A DNA stretch of 64,000 bases from Trichobilharzia regenti (lineage: Eukaryota; Platyhelminthes; Trematoda; Strigeidida; Schistosomatidae). A program made the position numbers and the translations under genes. The notes beneath the pieces are model-generated. The model made no database searches. It saw nothing but the letters and a program-made list of their open reading frames with translations, and was not told the origin of the DNA. Shown here in pieces: positions 22,755 to 34,749 of this stretch. Numbering within the stretch: the stretch's first letter is position 1; each line of letters begins with the position of its first letter. The DNA is taken from positions 42,397,804 through 42,461,803 of the forward strand of contig OX235262.1 of the NCBI GenBank assembly GCA_944472135.2, in the 5' to 3' direction.

Positions 22755-22932
22755 TATTTTTGATTACTTGATTCCACACCGTATTTATGGAATTTTCAGC
22801 ATGTGATATCGGTAGCCCGAATTTTGCAGGCCGACCATAGATATCAGGTGAGCGTCTGCAGGGGATCGAACCTCGGACCATGTGAATGGTCGGCGAGAGT
22901 CCTAAACACTATGCCACCGACGTACTACCACT
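22755..22932 (-). repeat. tRNA-derived SINE, family S2, second copy
   Basis: It matches 18,955-19,150 along most of its length, with a short deletion after CACACCGTATTT. The B-box-like segment is GGATCGAACCTC on the plus strand, so the box is mutated. Confidence 0.65.
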
Positions 22933-24242
22933 ACCGATAGGCACAGAATTGTGACCGTCGTTTTCCTCTGTCTGACTTTTATGTCTGTATCAGTGTGGGA
23001 GATAAATTCAAGGGATCAATCGGTTATAGTCTCGTGTTTGGAGACGCATTCTAGTCAAATTAGATAACCCCACAACCCAGTAACACTCCATTCTTACAAC
23101 AGGAGACATGTTTAATATCACTGTATATAATAAGTGTGCCGTGATCATATCTCTTGTAGAGGATCACATCACCTGTTCCGTGTTTCAAGCTGGCCTGTTC
23201 AAGGTACCTCATAAAAATATCTTCTAGAATAGGACTCAGTGGAAGAGCTTAACAACGGCTTTTATTCCTTTCGATTATGCCATTTATTCATCTGGTATTA
23301 ATATCAATTTCCCTTTCAATCAATATCTACAATATTTGAAAATTTTGTACACTGATTTTACATTGTTCGTTGTTTTATGCAGTTGATAAGAACCAACGAA
23401 GTCTTATGAAAACATTTTATCCTGTGCAATATATTTCTCTTTCTTTGTTTAAGTTTATCGAGTGAATTAATTGTACGAAGATATTGGTGAATTGATGTAC
23501 AGTTACAGCTAAATATTCATACCTATTTGTACTTGTTTTGCGTAATGTCCTTCTTTTTTACTTATTCATACTTTTATTGTTTTGTATGGATCCTTACCTC
23601 TTAATCCGCCATTCATTACTCTTTCACAAGATATCACACATACAATATACTACTTACAAATCTTTTTTCTGTAGAACAAGCTACAAATATTCTACAGTGT
23701 AAGAAGTAAACGACAAAATTATATAACTGTTATCGTAACAGCAACCTGGAATACAATCAATCTACCTAAATCAAATCTTCCCTGTATATATATATATATA
23801 TATATATCTTTAAATATTCCCATTTTTTAATATTAGAACAAGACATATAAGCGGACAATATTGATGTTTTCAATTAGATCTTCTTCAGGCTTTACTCTAA
23901 TTTACATAGATTTATACATAAAATTTTTTAACCAATGACGGTGATTTTGTGGATCAAATAATAATAATAACAATGTGGTAAATGTTTTGAACGTAGTTAA
24001 TAACGATGATTATAATGATAACAAAATATTGATAATAAGGTTTATGCAGGTGGCGATAAGAATAACAAAGGTAGTAATGTGTTTATATATATATACAATT
24101 CAATAAATAAATTAGGCTAAACCTTAAAAGTTACGTAATACTAAAGGTGAAGTGGACAGATAATCAGAGTTTAAATAAATATCATAAAAGTACGAAGGAG
24201 ATGGAAAATAAGAAAGGGTGGGAGGGTTTTGAATAGAATTCA
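22933..24242. other. Unassigned AT-rich sequence
   Basis: It contains a TA microsatellite at about 23,786-23,808. The segment 23,862-23,897 is the inverted partner of 24,563-24,597 (shared TTTTCAATTAGATCTTCTTC). No gene was recognised. Confidence 0.4.
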
Positions 24243-24560
24243 CCTAGGTCAAGGGAGAGACAAAGGTAGAACAAATTTCTTTTGTATGCAAAGACAAGGA
24301 TTGTTCTCTCGAATCGATTCCCATACCTTCGGCTGAGTGTAAAGGACGGGTTCTGATTCCGTTCGAAAGACTCGATGGAATGCGATAGATAACTTTGAAG
24401 GCACTATTTTTGTCCACTTGGTGACCGCTATCAATCAAATGAGTTGAAATAGAACTTCTTATAGATTTTATTTGACCTTTTCCAAACCATGAAGGAAGAT
24501 GCTCATTAATGCTCTTGTTAAGCTGTCAAGTTGTTCGCCCTATATAGCTCTCTCCACAGG
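24243..24560 (-). pseudogene. Penelope-like element, GIY-YIG C-terminal part (family P4)
   Basis: The minus strand encodes GESYIGRTT, a stop, QLNKSINEHLPSWF, then HLIDSGHQVDKNSAFKVIYR and an SAEGMGI block. YIGRT with the following EH is the GIY-YIG core. The match with 6,525-6,715 and 40,790-41,070 defines the family. RT is absent. Confidence 0.65.
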
Positions 24561-24590
24561 GGCCTGAAGAAGATCTAATTGAAAACAATA

Positions 24591-24598
24591 TTGTCAGG

Positions 24599-24630
<32 letters not shown>

Positions 24631-24638
24631 CCTGACAA
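24591..24638. repeat. Perfect 48-bp palindrome with AT core
   Basis: The arms TTGTCAGGTT (24,591-24,600) and AACCTGACAA (24,629-24,638) are exact reverse complements, and the 28-base core is alternating AT, so the whole segment is self-complementary. It sits at the edge of the P4 PLE fragment. Confidence 0.85.
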
Positions 24639-24689
24639 ATGTTACTCATCGAAATTACTCACTCGATTATTGCTGGATGTTTACGAAAC

Positions 24690-24960
24690 ATGCTATCAAT
24701 TGATAACGGAAGCTTTGTTTATCGAATCAACTGCAAATACATGTAATAGGAATGATTCATCACCTGTCACTGATATCTGGAAAATTCTACTACCCATACG
24801 ACAAATAGGAGAAAACAAAGAAAACTATAAAAGTTAAGTTTCAAAGTAGTGTGATTACAATTGATGTGATTGTGAACAATAAATTTTGTTCGAAACTGTG
24901 TCATCCAGTGAGTAATACTGTTTCACTGTGTGATATATCTAATAAACAAACTAATTTGAA
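24690..24960 (+). pseudogene. Penelope-like element family P2, 3' end
   Basis: It encodes ITEALFIESTANTCNRND and IWKILLPIRQIGENKEN and continues into the family P2 3' UTR (TTCGAAACTGTGTCATC). Only the last 50 codons and the UTR remain. Confidence 0.65.
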
Positions 24961-25370
24961 ATTACTTACTATCACAGTGCCCAAGTTTTATACACATATT
25001 AAGAGACTTATTTTACATATAATAGTGGAATATTAGCTTTTATTATTTAACGTTATTTTTCATTTGTTATATGTACATTTTGCTCTGACACACACTTTTT
25101 CGTTCGTTTCGCCCTCTTCAAAATTGGATTTTGTTAGCAATATATCTTTTCAAGTTTTCACTTCTGCTTCTATGGCGATACTAAACACACTTCCGGTCAT
25201 AAATTTTATAGTACATCTACGTTTTCACGTTATACGAAGTGCTAACGTTGTGCACGGTCAAAGATAAACAACGTTGTATTAAGCAGCACAGGTGAAAACT
25301 TGAAAAGAAGTAAATAATAATAGCGAGAATTTCAGGAAGCATAATTAAAAGGTTATTTGTGTTTTTGTTG
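24961..25370. other. Unassigned sequence
   Basis: Short open frames only, without recognisable similarity. Confidence 0.35.
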
Positions 25371-25599
25371 TATTCCTTTACGTTCCCAGTGGAACATAGA
25401 GCTTCAAGCTAGAGCTTTGAAGTTTCAGTAGCACTGTAGTTTACTTTAACGGGATGGGGTTGCTAGCCTCATGCCCAACCTTCCCTCTTTACCAGTTTTA
25501 TTACTGGTTTAGCAAGGCAAAGGAGTGTGTTGGCCGGCGACTGAACCCCAAACCATATTCACAGTTGGCGAGCATTCTATCTCTGTATCACTGGCGCAG
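25371..25599 (-). repeat. tRNA-derived SINE, family S3, with SR2-like tail
   Basis: The minus strand begins with a tRNA-like head (A-box-like GTGATACAGAGATAGAAT, B-box-like GGGGTTCAGTC) and ends in CTATGTTCCACTGGGAAC. That ending is the terminal box of the SR2-like LINEs (CTATGTTCCACTAGGAAC at 47,113-47,130). A second copy is at 27,951-28,179. The body between head and tail includes a C-rich block (CAACCCCATCCCGTTAAA). Confidence 0.75.
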
Positions 25600-25929
25600 A
25601 TGAAGGGTTAGTTAGACTTACAGGTGAAAACCAACAAATTGGGGGTAGAAGCAGACAGTGAAGACAGAATTTCAGGTGAGCATAGAGCAGATACACATGA
25701 TGAAGAGATAATGCATCTTATTTTCTTTAGTTCTTGTCATCATAATCATTCAGTGTTGTCCGTGGGTCACCAAATGTACTCACGAAAATTTTGAATTCGT
25801 TTCCAAATTACTGTTGCTCAAATCTGAGGGAACAAGGAAAAGTACCACAAAAGATTATTTTGTTCTTCAGAGCTCACATCACTGCGTCACAGGATTTACT
25901 GGTGATGGCTGATTTACTCGAAACTCGTA

Positions 25930-26590
25930 TTATTATTATTATTATAGTTATTATTATTTCCTTTAATTCCTAGAGGAACATAGGGCTTCAGCTGCGCATC
26001 TCCATTGCCTTCGGTTTTCTACCAACTTTTTCACCCCGCTCCAAGTCTGCCCACATGCTTTCATCTCCTCTCCACATGACCTCCTCCAAGTCACTCTCGC
26101 ACTGACGACAAACTCACTAATTCCCTTTCGGGTTCCACTCGAGCAGTGGCTTGTCTAATGATGTCACTTGATGGTTTCCTCAGAGTATGGCCAGCCAATC
26201 CATCTCCATTTCTTCCTGCCTATTTGTTTAACAATCGGTTCCTGCTTCGTTGGTTCGCTCATTGCCAGAGATCCCTCTCTGTAGCTGATCTTTTCTGGCC
26301 GGCCATCTGATCTTGAGTGGTATTGAGCGAAGACAACTGTTGATGAAGGTCTGAAGTTTGTTTGAGATGTTCTTTATGACGCGCTGGTCAAGTCTCTGAT
26401 CCGAATAGTGAGTAGCACTGACTTTATATTGGAGTTGAAAATCTGGATGTTAGTTTTGATGCTGAGTGCTGTTGACCTCCACACAGACTTGAGAGTAATA
26501 AAAGCTTGTCTTGCTTTTCCGATTCTGGCTTTGATATCCTCATCAGTTCCGTCCGCCTGTAGTTGAAACGATGCTTCCCATGTCAGTAGG
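25930..26590 (-). mobile_element. SR2-like LINE, 5'-truncated copy
   Basis: The minus strand encodes the end of ORF2 (GTDEDIKARIGKARQAFITL and VWRSTALSIKTNIQIFNS in an open frame, then the C-terminal blocks in broken frames), the terminal box CTATGTTCCTCTAGGAATT and an AATAATAATAA tail at 25,928-25,955. The same subfamily occurs at 6,960, 30,855 and 32,474. Its 5' truncation point abuts the LINE A fragment. Confidence 0.75.
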
Positions 26591-26604
26591 TAAAGCAGGT
26601 TGTT

Positions 26605-26682
26605 TTTGTTAATGCTGAAAATTCCATTCTGTATCACAAGTACTGTTTTTGGAATAAAGTAAATCATTATTATTATTATTGT
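26605..26682 (+). mobile_element. LINE A family, 3' terminal fragment
   Basis: It matches 13,035-13,105: TGCTGAAAATTCCA, then CACAAGTACTGTTT, GGAATAAAG and a short ATT repeat tail. Only about 75 bases are left, an extreme 5' truncation. Confidence 0.7.
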
Positions 26683-26775
26683 TGCTCTCAAGTTCCTCAC
26701 ATTTATGCTCGTAGATGAAGAAAATATATTATGCAATAAACTGTGCCTACTTATTGTGCATAGTAAGGCTATTAT

Positions 26776-27485
26776 TATTATTAAGATAACCAGTAAACAA
26801 CAACGAGCACTAGTCCCAATTAACAGAATAAATTTTAAAGAAGTCACCTCCTTCACTTATCTAGGTAACATCATTTTAGCTGCAGACGATAGCACGGAAG
26901 AGGATGTTAAAACCAGTCAGAATCTGAAAGGCAAGACAGACCATCATCACTCTGAAATCACTTTACACATCTTCCTCACTCACCACCACAAAGGGCAAAA
27001 ATTCGAATTTTTGACACCAGTGTTAATTCACTTCTTCTATGTGGGTTAGAAACTTGGCGCGCACTTCATGAAAAGTATTTCCGACAGGTTACTACAAACT
27101 TTTATCTACAGCTACATTCTCTGGCTCCATGCTCAGTATCCGATGGCCAGAAACGATTAGTAACAAGAAGTTCTAGCAATGAATCAGTCAAGAACCTATT
27201 GCTCAACAAATACCTCTAGGAAAATGGAAATGGATAGGTTACACATTGAGGAGACAGTTGGGTGACATCGAAAGTCACACTATCGCTCAAGGGGAATCTG
27301 AATTGGAAACGACAAGTTGGGCGTTTTTCCAAGGGTAACATGAAGGAGATCGTGTGAAGAGGAGACGACAGCTTATGGGCGATTGTGGAGCCAGCTAAAA
27401 GGGACTGTGGAGAACATGGCGAAATGGGTATGTGCTGTCTGAGCCTTGTTCTACTCAGAAGCCAATGGAATAAAAATAATTAGTT
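26776..27485 (+). mobile_element. SR2-like LINE, 5'-truncated and decayed copy
   Basis: Plus-strand translation gives NRINFKEVTSFTYLGNIILA (the YLG motif after RT), then SVRWPETIS-like and WRSCEEET-like blocks in broken frames, and an end resembling the SR2-like C-terminus. It is more diverged than the neighbouring copy at 25,930. Confidence 0.65.
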
Positions 27486-27950
27486 GTGGTTTCTTTTTCT
27501 AATTATTATATCTTATTCAGGTGTATCATTCTAAATCTAACCGAACCCTTGTACTCTGACAGTCTAACCAAACTTGGCTGTTTTATATAAATTAGTTGAT
27601 TCTATGATATGAAATTTAGGAATTCACACTACAACTGATCATTTTCCTAAACGCCTTAAAAAGGAAGTAGTGTAATGATAGCTTCTCAGCTTTCAGGTGG
27701 AATTTAGTATTCTCTTGAGAAAAAGATGATTCCGAATCGTTATTTTTCTGGGAAAAACTGTTAAAACTTATTAATACACATGCCTGTAACTAACCAATTC
27801 AGCTAAAACTATTGCGTAGACACTCCTAAAATCCAACTGTTTCAATCCAAATCTTTTTTCAAACACTACATATTTATGTGTCAAACTTGGGTACTAATGT
27901 AATTTGTGACTGCATATGAATTTGTTAACTGGATTTTTTAAGATCCTTTT

Positions 27951-28179
27951 TACTCCTTTACGTTCCGAGTGGGACGTAGGCCTTCAGGCTGGAGCATTGA
28001 AGTTTCACTAGCAATGGTGTTTATTTTTGCGGGGTGGGGTTGTTTGACTTATGCCTAACCTTCCTCTTTACCGATCTTTCTACCGGCTTAGCAAGGTAGA
28101 GGAGTGTGTCAGCCGGGGACTGAACCCCAGGACAAACGCTTGGTAGGTGAACATTCTATCTCTGTACCATCGATGCACG
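27951..28179 (-). repeat. tRNA-derived SINE, family S3, second copy
   Basis: It matches 25,371-25,599 from the terminal box (here CTACGTCCCACTCGGAAC on the minus strand) to the tRNA-like head with B-box-like GGGGTTCAGTC. Differences between copies are scattered, so both are old. Confidence 0.7.
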
Positions 28180-28239
28180 TATTGGATATGTCAGACAGCA
28201 AAACAGTATAATCTACTGGATAATGTTCCGAACACTATT

Positions 28240-29135
28240 TAGATTCCAGTCGATCCCCCCTATGTCATTAAAAAGGGTATTGGTGAAATATTTAAGCAAT
28301 GGGGCAATAAAAACTAAATAGTACCAAGGAAAATCTAGAGCAAGAAGTAAGACATTTGGGAGAAGCTTTGAAATGTAATATTTACCCTGATGAATTAATC
28401 AGGAAGTAGGTAGGAAAATGTAAAAATAAAACTAACTGAAGTAAGAATAATAGGGATGATACGTATTACAAACATACACAGAAAGGTGAAAATACCAGCA
28501 ATAGGGAATCTAAACTACCATTAATGCTTTCATACAAAGTAGGTACCTTGGAAACCTTACTTCGAATTCTTGACAGAACCCACCAATTCACTTAGAAACA
28601 AACTTTGTCGGTTAAAAAATCCTGTGTAACCTATAAAACTAAATAATCTAGTTTATCTAATACCCTGCAATGATCATATACGTTTGTCAGAGCAATAGGA
28701 CAGGATCAATCAGACCAGTGGAGCACAAAAGCTAACGAGATCTAGATCATTTGAGCTTATTAAGTTAAGAAATCTGCAGAATAGCTCAGCTATAGCACTC
28801 ACTGTAACTACACACAAATATACAACGGTACTGAATAGGATGACAGGTTTAAAATCTGATATATCAGGGTGGAGGGTTAGGTTGATAACGGAAGCTTTGT
28901 TTATTGAGTCACCTGAAAATATGTGCAATAGGTATGATTCAACACCAGTCCTGGACATTTGGAAAATTCTGCTACCCCGAAGACGAATGGGAAAGAGAAA
29001 AGAAAACCATAAAATGAAAGTTTCGAAGTTGTCTAGTTATAATTGATGATATGCTTATGAACGATAAACTGTGTTCGAAGCGTCGTCCAGCATATTATAC
29101 TATTTCACTCAAAGATTTATCTAATAAATACATTA
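28240..29135 (+). pseudogene. Penelope-like element family P2, C-terminal end and 3' UTR
   Basis: It encodes EVRHLGEALKCNIYPDELIR (linker before the GIY-YIG region), a decayed nuclease region, then GWRVRLITEALFIESPENMC and the terminal DIWKILLPRRRMGKRKENH. The 3' UTR has TTCGAAGCGTCGTCC. Stops and frameshifts are frequent. It is the longest plus-strand P2 tail without the inverted structure. Confidence 0.7.
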
Positions 29136-30235
29136 ATATAGAATTATATACAATGTATATCGTGACGAATAAAATATAAACGACGAAAAAAATCATGTAT
29201 TAATACTAAACTACTTACTACTTTTCAACAGTATCCATAAATATCTCCCAACGTTTGTGTCATCACTCCTTAGCTCTTCCTCATAAGCAGCAATAAATTA
29301 ACTTCAATAACCCAAGATGCAAAGCTTCTGCAGGATAAGATGAATCCGTTTTATTTTCCAGGGTTTTCGTCAGCTGTATAGCTCTGCCCAGGATTCTACA
29401 TTCTAGCGGTTTAGCTTCGTTTAATAGTGCTGCAGTTCACCACCTGGATAGTGGAGAACGCTAGATCGATATATTAAAGTCTTTTGAAGTGGTGAACAGA
29501 TAAGCCTGTCATCAGAAGAAGACTGAAATCTTGATTATGTTTTCAAATAGGAACTGTTACCAACTTATTACTACCCCTGTAAGCACTGTCCCCTTCACTT
29601 TATCAAAATCGCGATCCACTTTAATGTCGTAATTCAATATTAGCACTTGTTTATTTACTTAATGATTTTCTAAATACCCTTGTAATCTTTGACTGCTTTC
29701 ACTTGATTTAAAGAACGCTTCACATAATAACGTAACTTTAGACACTTATATGTGAATTTTCCTTAAATTCTCGAACATTTCTCCATTCGCATCTTCTGAT
29801 AATAATTTCTTGTAAAAGATCATGCTACTGAGTAAAATAAAGTAATACATTTAATAAGACAAAAATTGTGTTTCACCACCTGAAAACATTCAGTACTTTA
29901 GAGCAATATTTCATTCCATATATAAAAGACTAGTACATTACTTTTGGTGCATTATACAGAATGCCATTGAGGATAATTAAGTAAGTTTTATACTTCAGTG
30001 TATAGAGTCTGGAATACAAACTTCAGCAAAAGGTCCATTTACATAACTTCACCCCAAAGAGGTACCGTTATTTACGGGGGGTCTATGCATACACTAATAA
30101 TTGACAACAGAGGTTATTGTCATTTGGTAACAAAATAAATCAACAACGTGTTAGTACAATAAAAACGTTTCAAGAGTGTGAATGGTCTTGTGTAATCTAC
30201 AGTGCTGACAATTAATTAGTTAAATCATGAATTTT
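29136..30235. other. Unassigned AT-rich sequence
   Basis: No gene or shared repeat was found in this 1.1-kb stretch. Confidence 0.4.
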
Positions 30236-30395
30236 AGACATCTATAAAGCACGAAATAATTAAGCAAAGAATATCCTTTTCGATCAATTCGCCTTCTAGC
30301 TCTACAATTATATATATGTTTATATACGTAGAATATTCTAGAAAAGTAGTCAATAACAATATTAGTGTTTTTTAAATAATATCAGTTTGTTAAAT
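30236..30395 (+). repeat. Dispersed AT-rich repeat, copy 1
   Basis: It matches 39,833-39,990 in the same orientation (shared AGCAAAGAATAT, CTCTACAATTATATA and AACAATATTAGTGTTTTTTA). No coding potential. It may be a non-coding part of a larger element. Confidence 0.65.
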
Positions 30396-30449
30396 AAAAT
30401 CAATGGAATTACAGTCCATTAAAGATGTATGAATTAAAATAATAATAAA

Positions 30450-30690
30450 AATATAATTGCAAATATTATATCAAATAAAATTTAGACGATTTCTACAAAA
30501 AATTGAAAATCACTCAAACCTAGATGACCAGCTTATCAAAACACATAAACCCAATATTTCTCTGTGTCGTATATTGTTAGTGCGCAGATCCACGACACAT
30601 AAACTTGCTAAATGGTTAGTAGGATTATTGCACCCAGTCAAAACACAACTCTGCAGGTATGTGTCAAAAATACATTTGAACTGATTAATT
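30450..30690 (+). pseudogene. Penelope-like element, RT fragment
   Basis: The frame 30,457-30,684 includes SNLDDQLIKTHKPN and then RRSTTHKLAKWLVGLLHPVK, which matches the conserved PLE region (THKP, later LAKWLxxLLxP) just before RT motif A. Downstream RT is missing. It shows that an RT-bearing relative of P2 was present here. Confidence 0.65.
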
Positions 30691-30854
30691 AGCTTGATGA
30701 TGATAATATAACAAATAAAAATATCTATTCTTCAGATGTAAATTCTTATTTACCAATGTGCCTTTATTTAATATAATGAACATTTTGTGTGGCTACATAA
30801 ATTTTTTATCCCGTTCCCAATACCTTATTTAAGAGATTTATAACTTCTGTGTAT

Positions 30855-32412
<1,558 letters not shown>

Positions 32413-32473
32413 ATAAAATCTTATCCATAATGGAGTTATACTCTACCAAAGTGCCCAAGTTTTATACTTATAT

Positions 32474-33037
32474 TCATTACTCTTAAGTCTGCGTGGAGGT
32501 CAACAGCATTCAGCACGAACATGAAAATTAGATCCGGATTTTCAACTCCAATGTGAAGTCAGTGCTACTCACTATTCGGATCAGAGACTTGGCCAGTGCG
32601 TCATAAAGACCATCTCAAACAAACTTCAGACCTTCATCAACAGTTGTCTTCGCTCAATACCACTCAAGATCAGATGGCCGGCCAGAAAAGATCAGCAACA
32701 GAGAGGGATATCTGGCAATGAGCGAACCAACGAAGCAGGAACCGATTGTGAAACAAATAGGCAGGAAGAAATGGAGATGGATTGGCTGGCCATACTCTGG
32801 GGAAACCATCAAGTGACATCACTAGACAAGCTACTGCTCGAGTGGAACCCGAAAGGGAATTAGTGAGTTTGTCGTCAGTGCGAGGGTGATTTGGAGGAGG
32901 TCATGTGAAGAGGAGATGAAAGCATGTGGGCAGACTTGGGGCGGGGTGAAAAAGTTGGTAGAAAACCGAAGGCAATGGAGATGAGCAGCTGAAGCCCTAT
33001 GTTCCTCTAAGAATTAAACGATATAATAATAATAATA
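32474..33037 (+). mobile_element. SR2-like LINE, 5'-truncated copy
   Basis: It matches the last 540 bases of the 30,855-32,303 copy in the opposite orientation, and the 6,960 copy in the same orientation. It ends with CCTATGTTCCTCTAAGAATT and an AATAATAATAATAA tail. The reading frame is broken by small indels. Confidence 0.75.
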
Positions 33038-33204
33038 ATTTTGCAAATTGATCATCACAACAGTAGCTTAGTAATAATGTTCATGATTATAGAAATAGGT
33101 GATAAGAGTTTAAATCTCCAGACATGGGTCAGCTCAATGAGGGTTTTACGTACACCTAGGTCGACGGCTTTGTGCCGGTTACCTCCAACTATGTAGCATC
33201 AGGT

Positions 33205-33685
33205 TGTGGAGTATGTAACAATGTGATTGTACACTTTTTGGTTTTTTGTATAAATTCGAGATATTGTACATAATTTTTGTTTAAAACGCTTCTTGTTGAA
33301 ATATACATAACTTCCGTGTACAATTGAAAAATACACTCTGCTGTTGGAGACTTCGTCTTCTCCCTGGTCACTTCTGCTTACTTGCTCTACTCACACCGTG
33401 TTGTATACTTCGGATTTATTGTAGGAGCCTACTACTCTCAACCGAAGACATTTCTACAACCGGAACACAGCAGCTACAGCAGACGCAATCCAAACAATTA
33501 ACGTGCCCGTGGATTATATAATTAATTTGTAGCCGAGGACTTAGACTTTATATCCAAGTAATCCTTTTTGTTGATATAACTCGTCACTGCATTTTTGGTA
33601 ATATATTGTGATTTAACACTCCACTGACTTGGATTATTATTCTTATATTTATAATGTTAGTGAACTCTAATATTAGTCCCCTACA
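33205..33685 (+). repeat. 5' LTR
   Basis: It starts TGTGGAGTATGTAAC and ends CCCCTACA, giving TGT...ACA termini. A TATA-like TATAAAT lies at 33,249-33,255. Transcription is expected to start inside it. The open frames read through it in both directions are chance frames. Confidence 0.92.
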
Positions 33686-33692
33686 AATTAAT

Positions 33693-33710
33693 TGGTGAGC
33701 CCGATAAGAA
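33693..33710 (+). promoter_or_regulatory. Candidate primer binding site
   Basis: TGGTGAGCCCGATAAG begins 7 bases after the LTR. TGG is what a tRNA CCA end would pair with, and the start resembles the tRNA-Trp primer site used by CsRn1-like elements. The match beyond the first bases is not verified. Confidence 0.5.
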
Positions 33711-33825
33711 CACGGATTATTTTGGCATATTCATATTCTTATTTTTGCTATTTTGTATATTCATTGTGATTTTGTGTGTGGTTTATATTTGTATCCTAAT
33801 TTGCACCAATAACCTCATATTTATA

Positions 33826-34713
33826 ATGTCATCACCTCAGTCCGGTACATCAAACGAGCAGACAACTAATAGCGAGACAAATGCCACAATAAATGCCATC
33901 ACTGATTTTCGTTTACCCCAATACGGTTTCGCAGAACCAAGGATTTGGTTTGCGGTAATTGAACCGTTGCTAGAAGCACGGGGCATTAAGTCCCAAATAG
34001 CCAAATATGGTATGGTGCTGGCAGAACTCCCTCCGTCAGTATTGACAGAAATCAGCGATTTCATCGAAGATCCTCCGACGGAACATCAATTTGATAAACT
34101 TAAAGCCCTCCTCATACAACGTACCAGTTTGTCGGATGAGAAAAGAATCCAACAATTGCTCACAGGCTGTGAACTAGGCCCACGTAAACCATCCCAGCTG
34201 CTCAGGCACATGCGCCAGTTAATCGGACATCATAAAGTAGACGAGGTAGTGCTGAAACAGATGTGGTTGCAACGTTTACCTAGAAATGTCCAGCAAATTT
34301 TAATCATCTCAGGAAAGTCGTATGACTTAGACCAACTAAGTGACATGGCAGATAGTATTATGGATGTTTTATCTGATAACACCATAAGTCACGTAGCATC
34401 TGATAGTGCCACACCGTGTCATTCCACACCCACGGCAGACACACCGATACTCGCCGCCATTGCAGACTTAGCGGCAAGGATTGACAAGTTGGAAACTAAT
34501 AGGTCTGATCGACGAGTCCGGAGGCGGAGTTCACAAAGAAGGTCACCATCACGACGACGATCCTTCTCACGACAGCGTTCTTACACGTCTTCTCGGGATA
34601 GCAATATATGCTGGTATCACTGGAAGTTTGGACGTCATGCCCTGAAATGTGTAAAACCGTGCAGCTTTAGCGAAGCCAACCAGGCTCAGGGAAACGCCTC
34701 AGCCAGACAGTGA
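33826..34713 (+). CDS. gag: Gag (CHCC type)
   Basis: 295 codons from the ATG at 33,826; an ATG at 33,745 would add a hydrophobic 27-residue leader, which is unlike Gag. Residues 35-190 have the look of a Ty3/gypsy capsid ([20 protein letters not shown] near the start, then [13 protein letters not shown]). An Arg/Ser-rich stretch (about 225-260) precedes the zinc knuckle C-x2-H-x9-C-x3-C at 262-279 (starting CWYH), for RNA binding. Gag packs the element RNA into cytoplasmic particles. It ends in TGA at 34,711-34,713 and overlaps pol in the -1 frame. No stop or frameshift is present. Confidence 0.9.
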   Translation: MSSPQSGTSNEQTTNSETNATINAITDFRLPQYGFAEPRIWFAVIEPLLEARGIKSQIAKYGMVLAELPPSVLTEISDFIEDPPTEHQFDKLKALLIQRTSLSDEKRIQQLLTGCELGPRKPSQLLRHMRQLIGHHKVDEVVLKQMWLQRLPRNVQQILIISGKSYDLDQLSDMADSIMDVLSDNTISHVASDSATPCHSTPTADTPILAAIADLAARIDKLETNRSDRRVRRRSSQRRSPSRRRSFSRQRSYTSSRDSNICWYHWKFGRHALKCVKPCSFSEANQAQGNASARQ

Positions 34714-34749
34714 TGGCGACAGCTGTTACTGGCAAGCAAACAAGTCGCC
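34689..34749 (+). promoter_or_regulatory. -1 ribosomal frameshift signal: slippery heptamer and pseudoknot
   Basis: The heptamer G GGA AAC (34,689-34,695) is in the gag frame as X XXY YYZ. After a 6-nt spacer, stem 1 pairs 34,702-34,710 with 34,723-34,733 (9 bp, with a 2-nt bulge at 34,727-34,728). Stem 2 pairs 34,715-34,720 (GGCGAC) with 34,744-34,749 (GTCGCC). Loops are 4, 2 and 10 nt, an H-type pseudoknot. The pol frame is open from 34,671, so slipping back one base on the heptamer joins Gag to Pol. The gag stop falls between the stems. Heptamer, spacer and fold are read directly from the sequence; activity is inferred. Confidence 0.8.

Noticed and set aside
33324..33521. Open frames in the LTRs (also 38,250-38,792)
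   Set aside because: The same frames appear in both LTRs because the LTRs are copies; no protein family is recognised and they overlap regulatory sequence.
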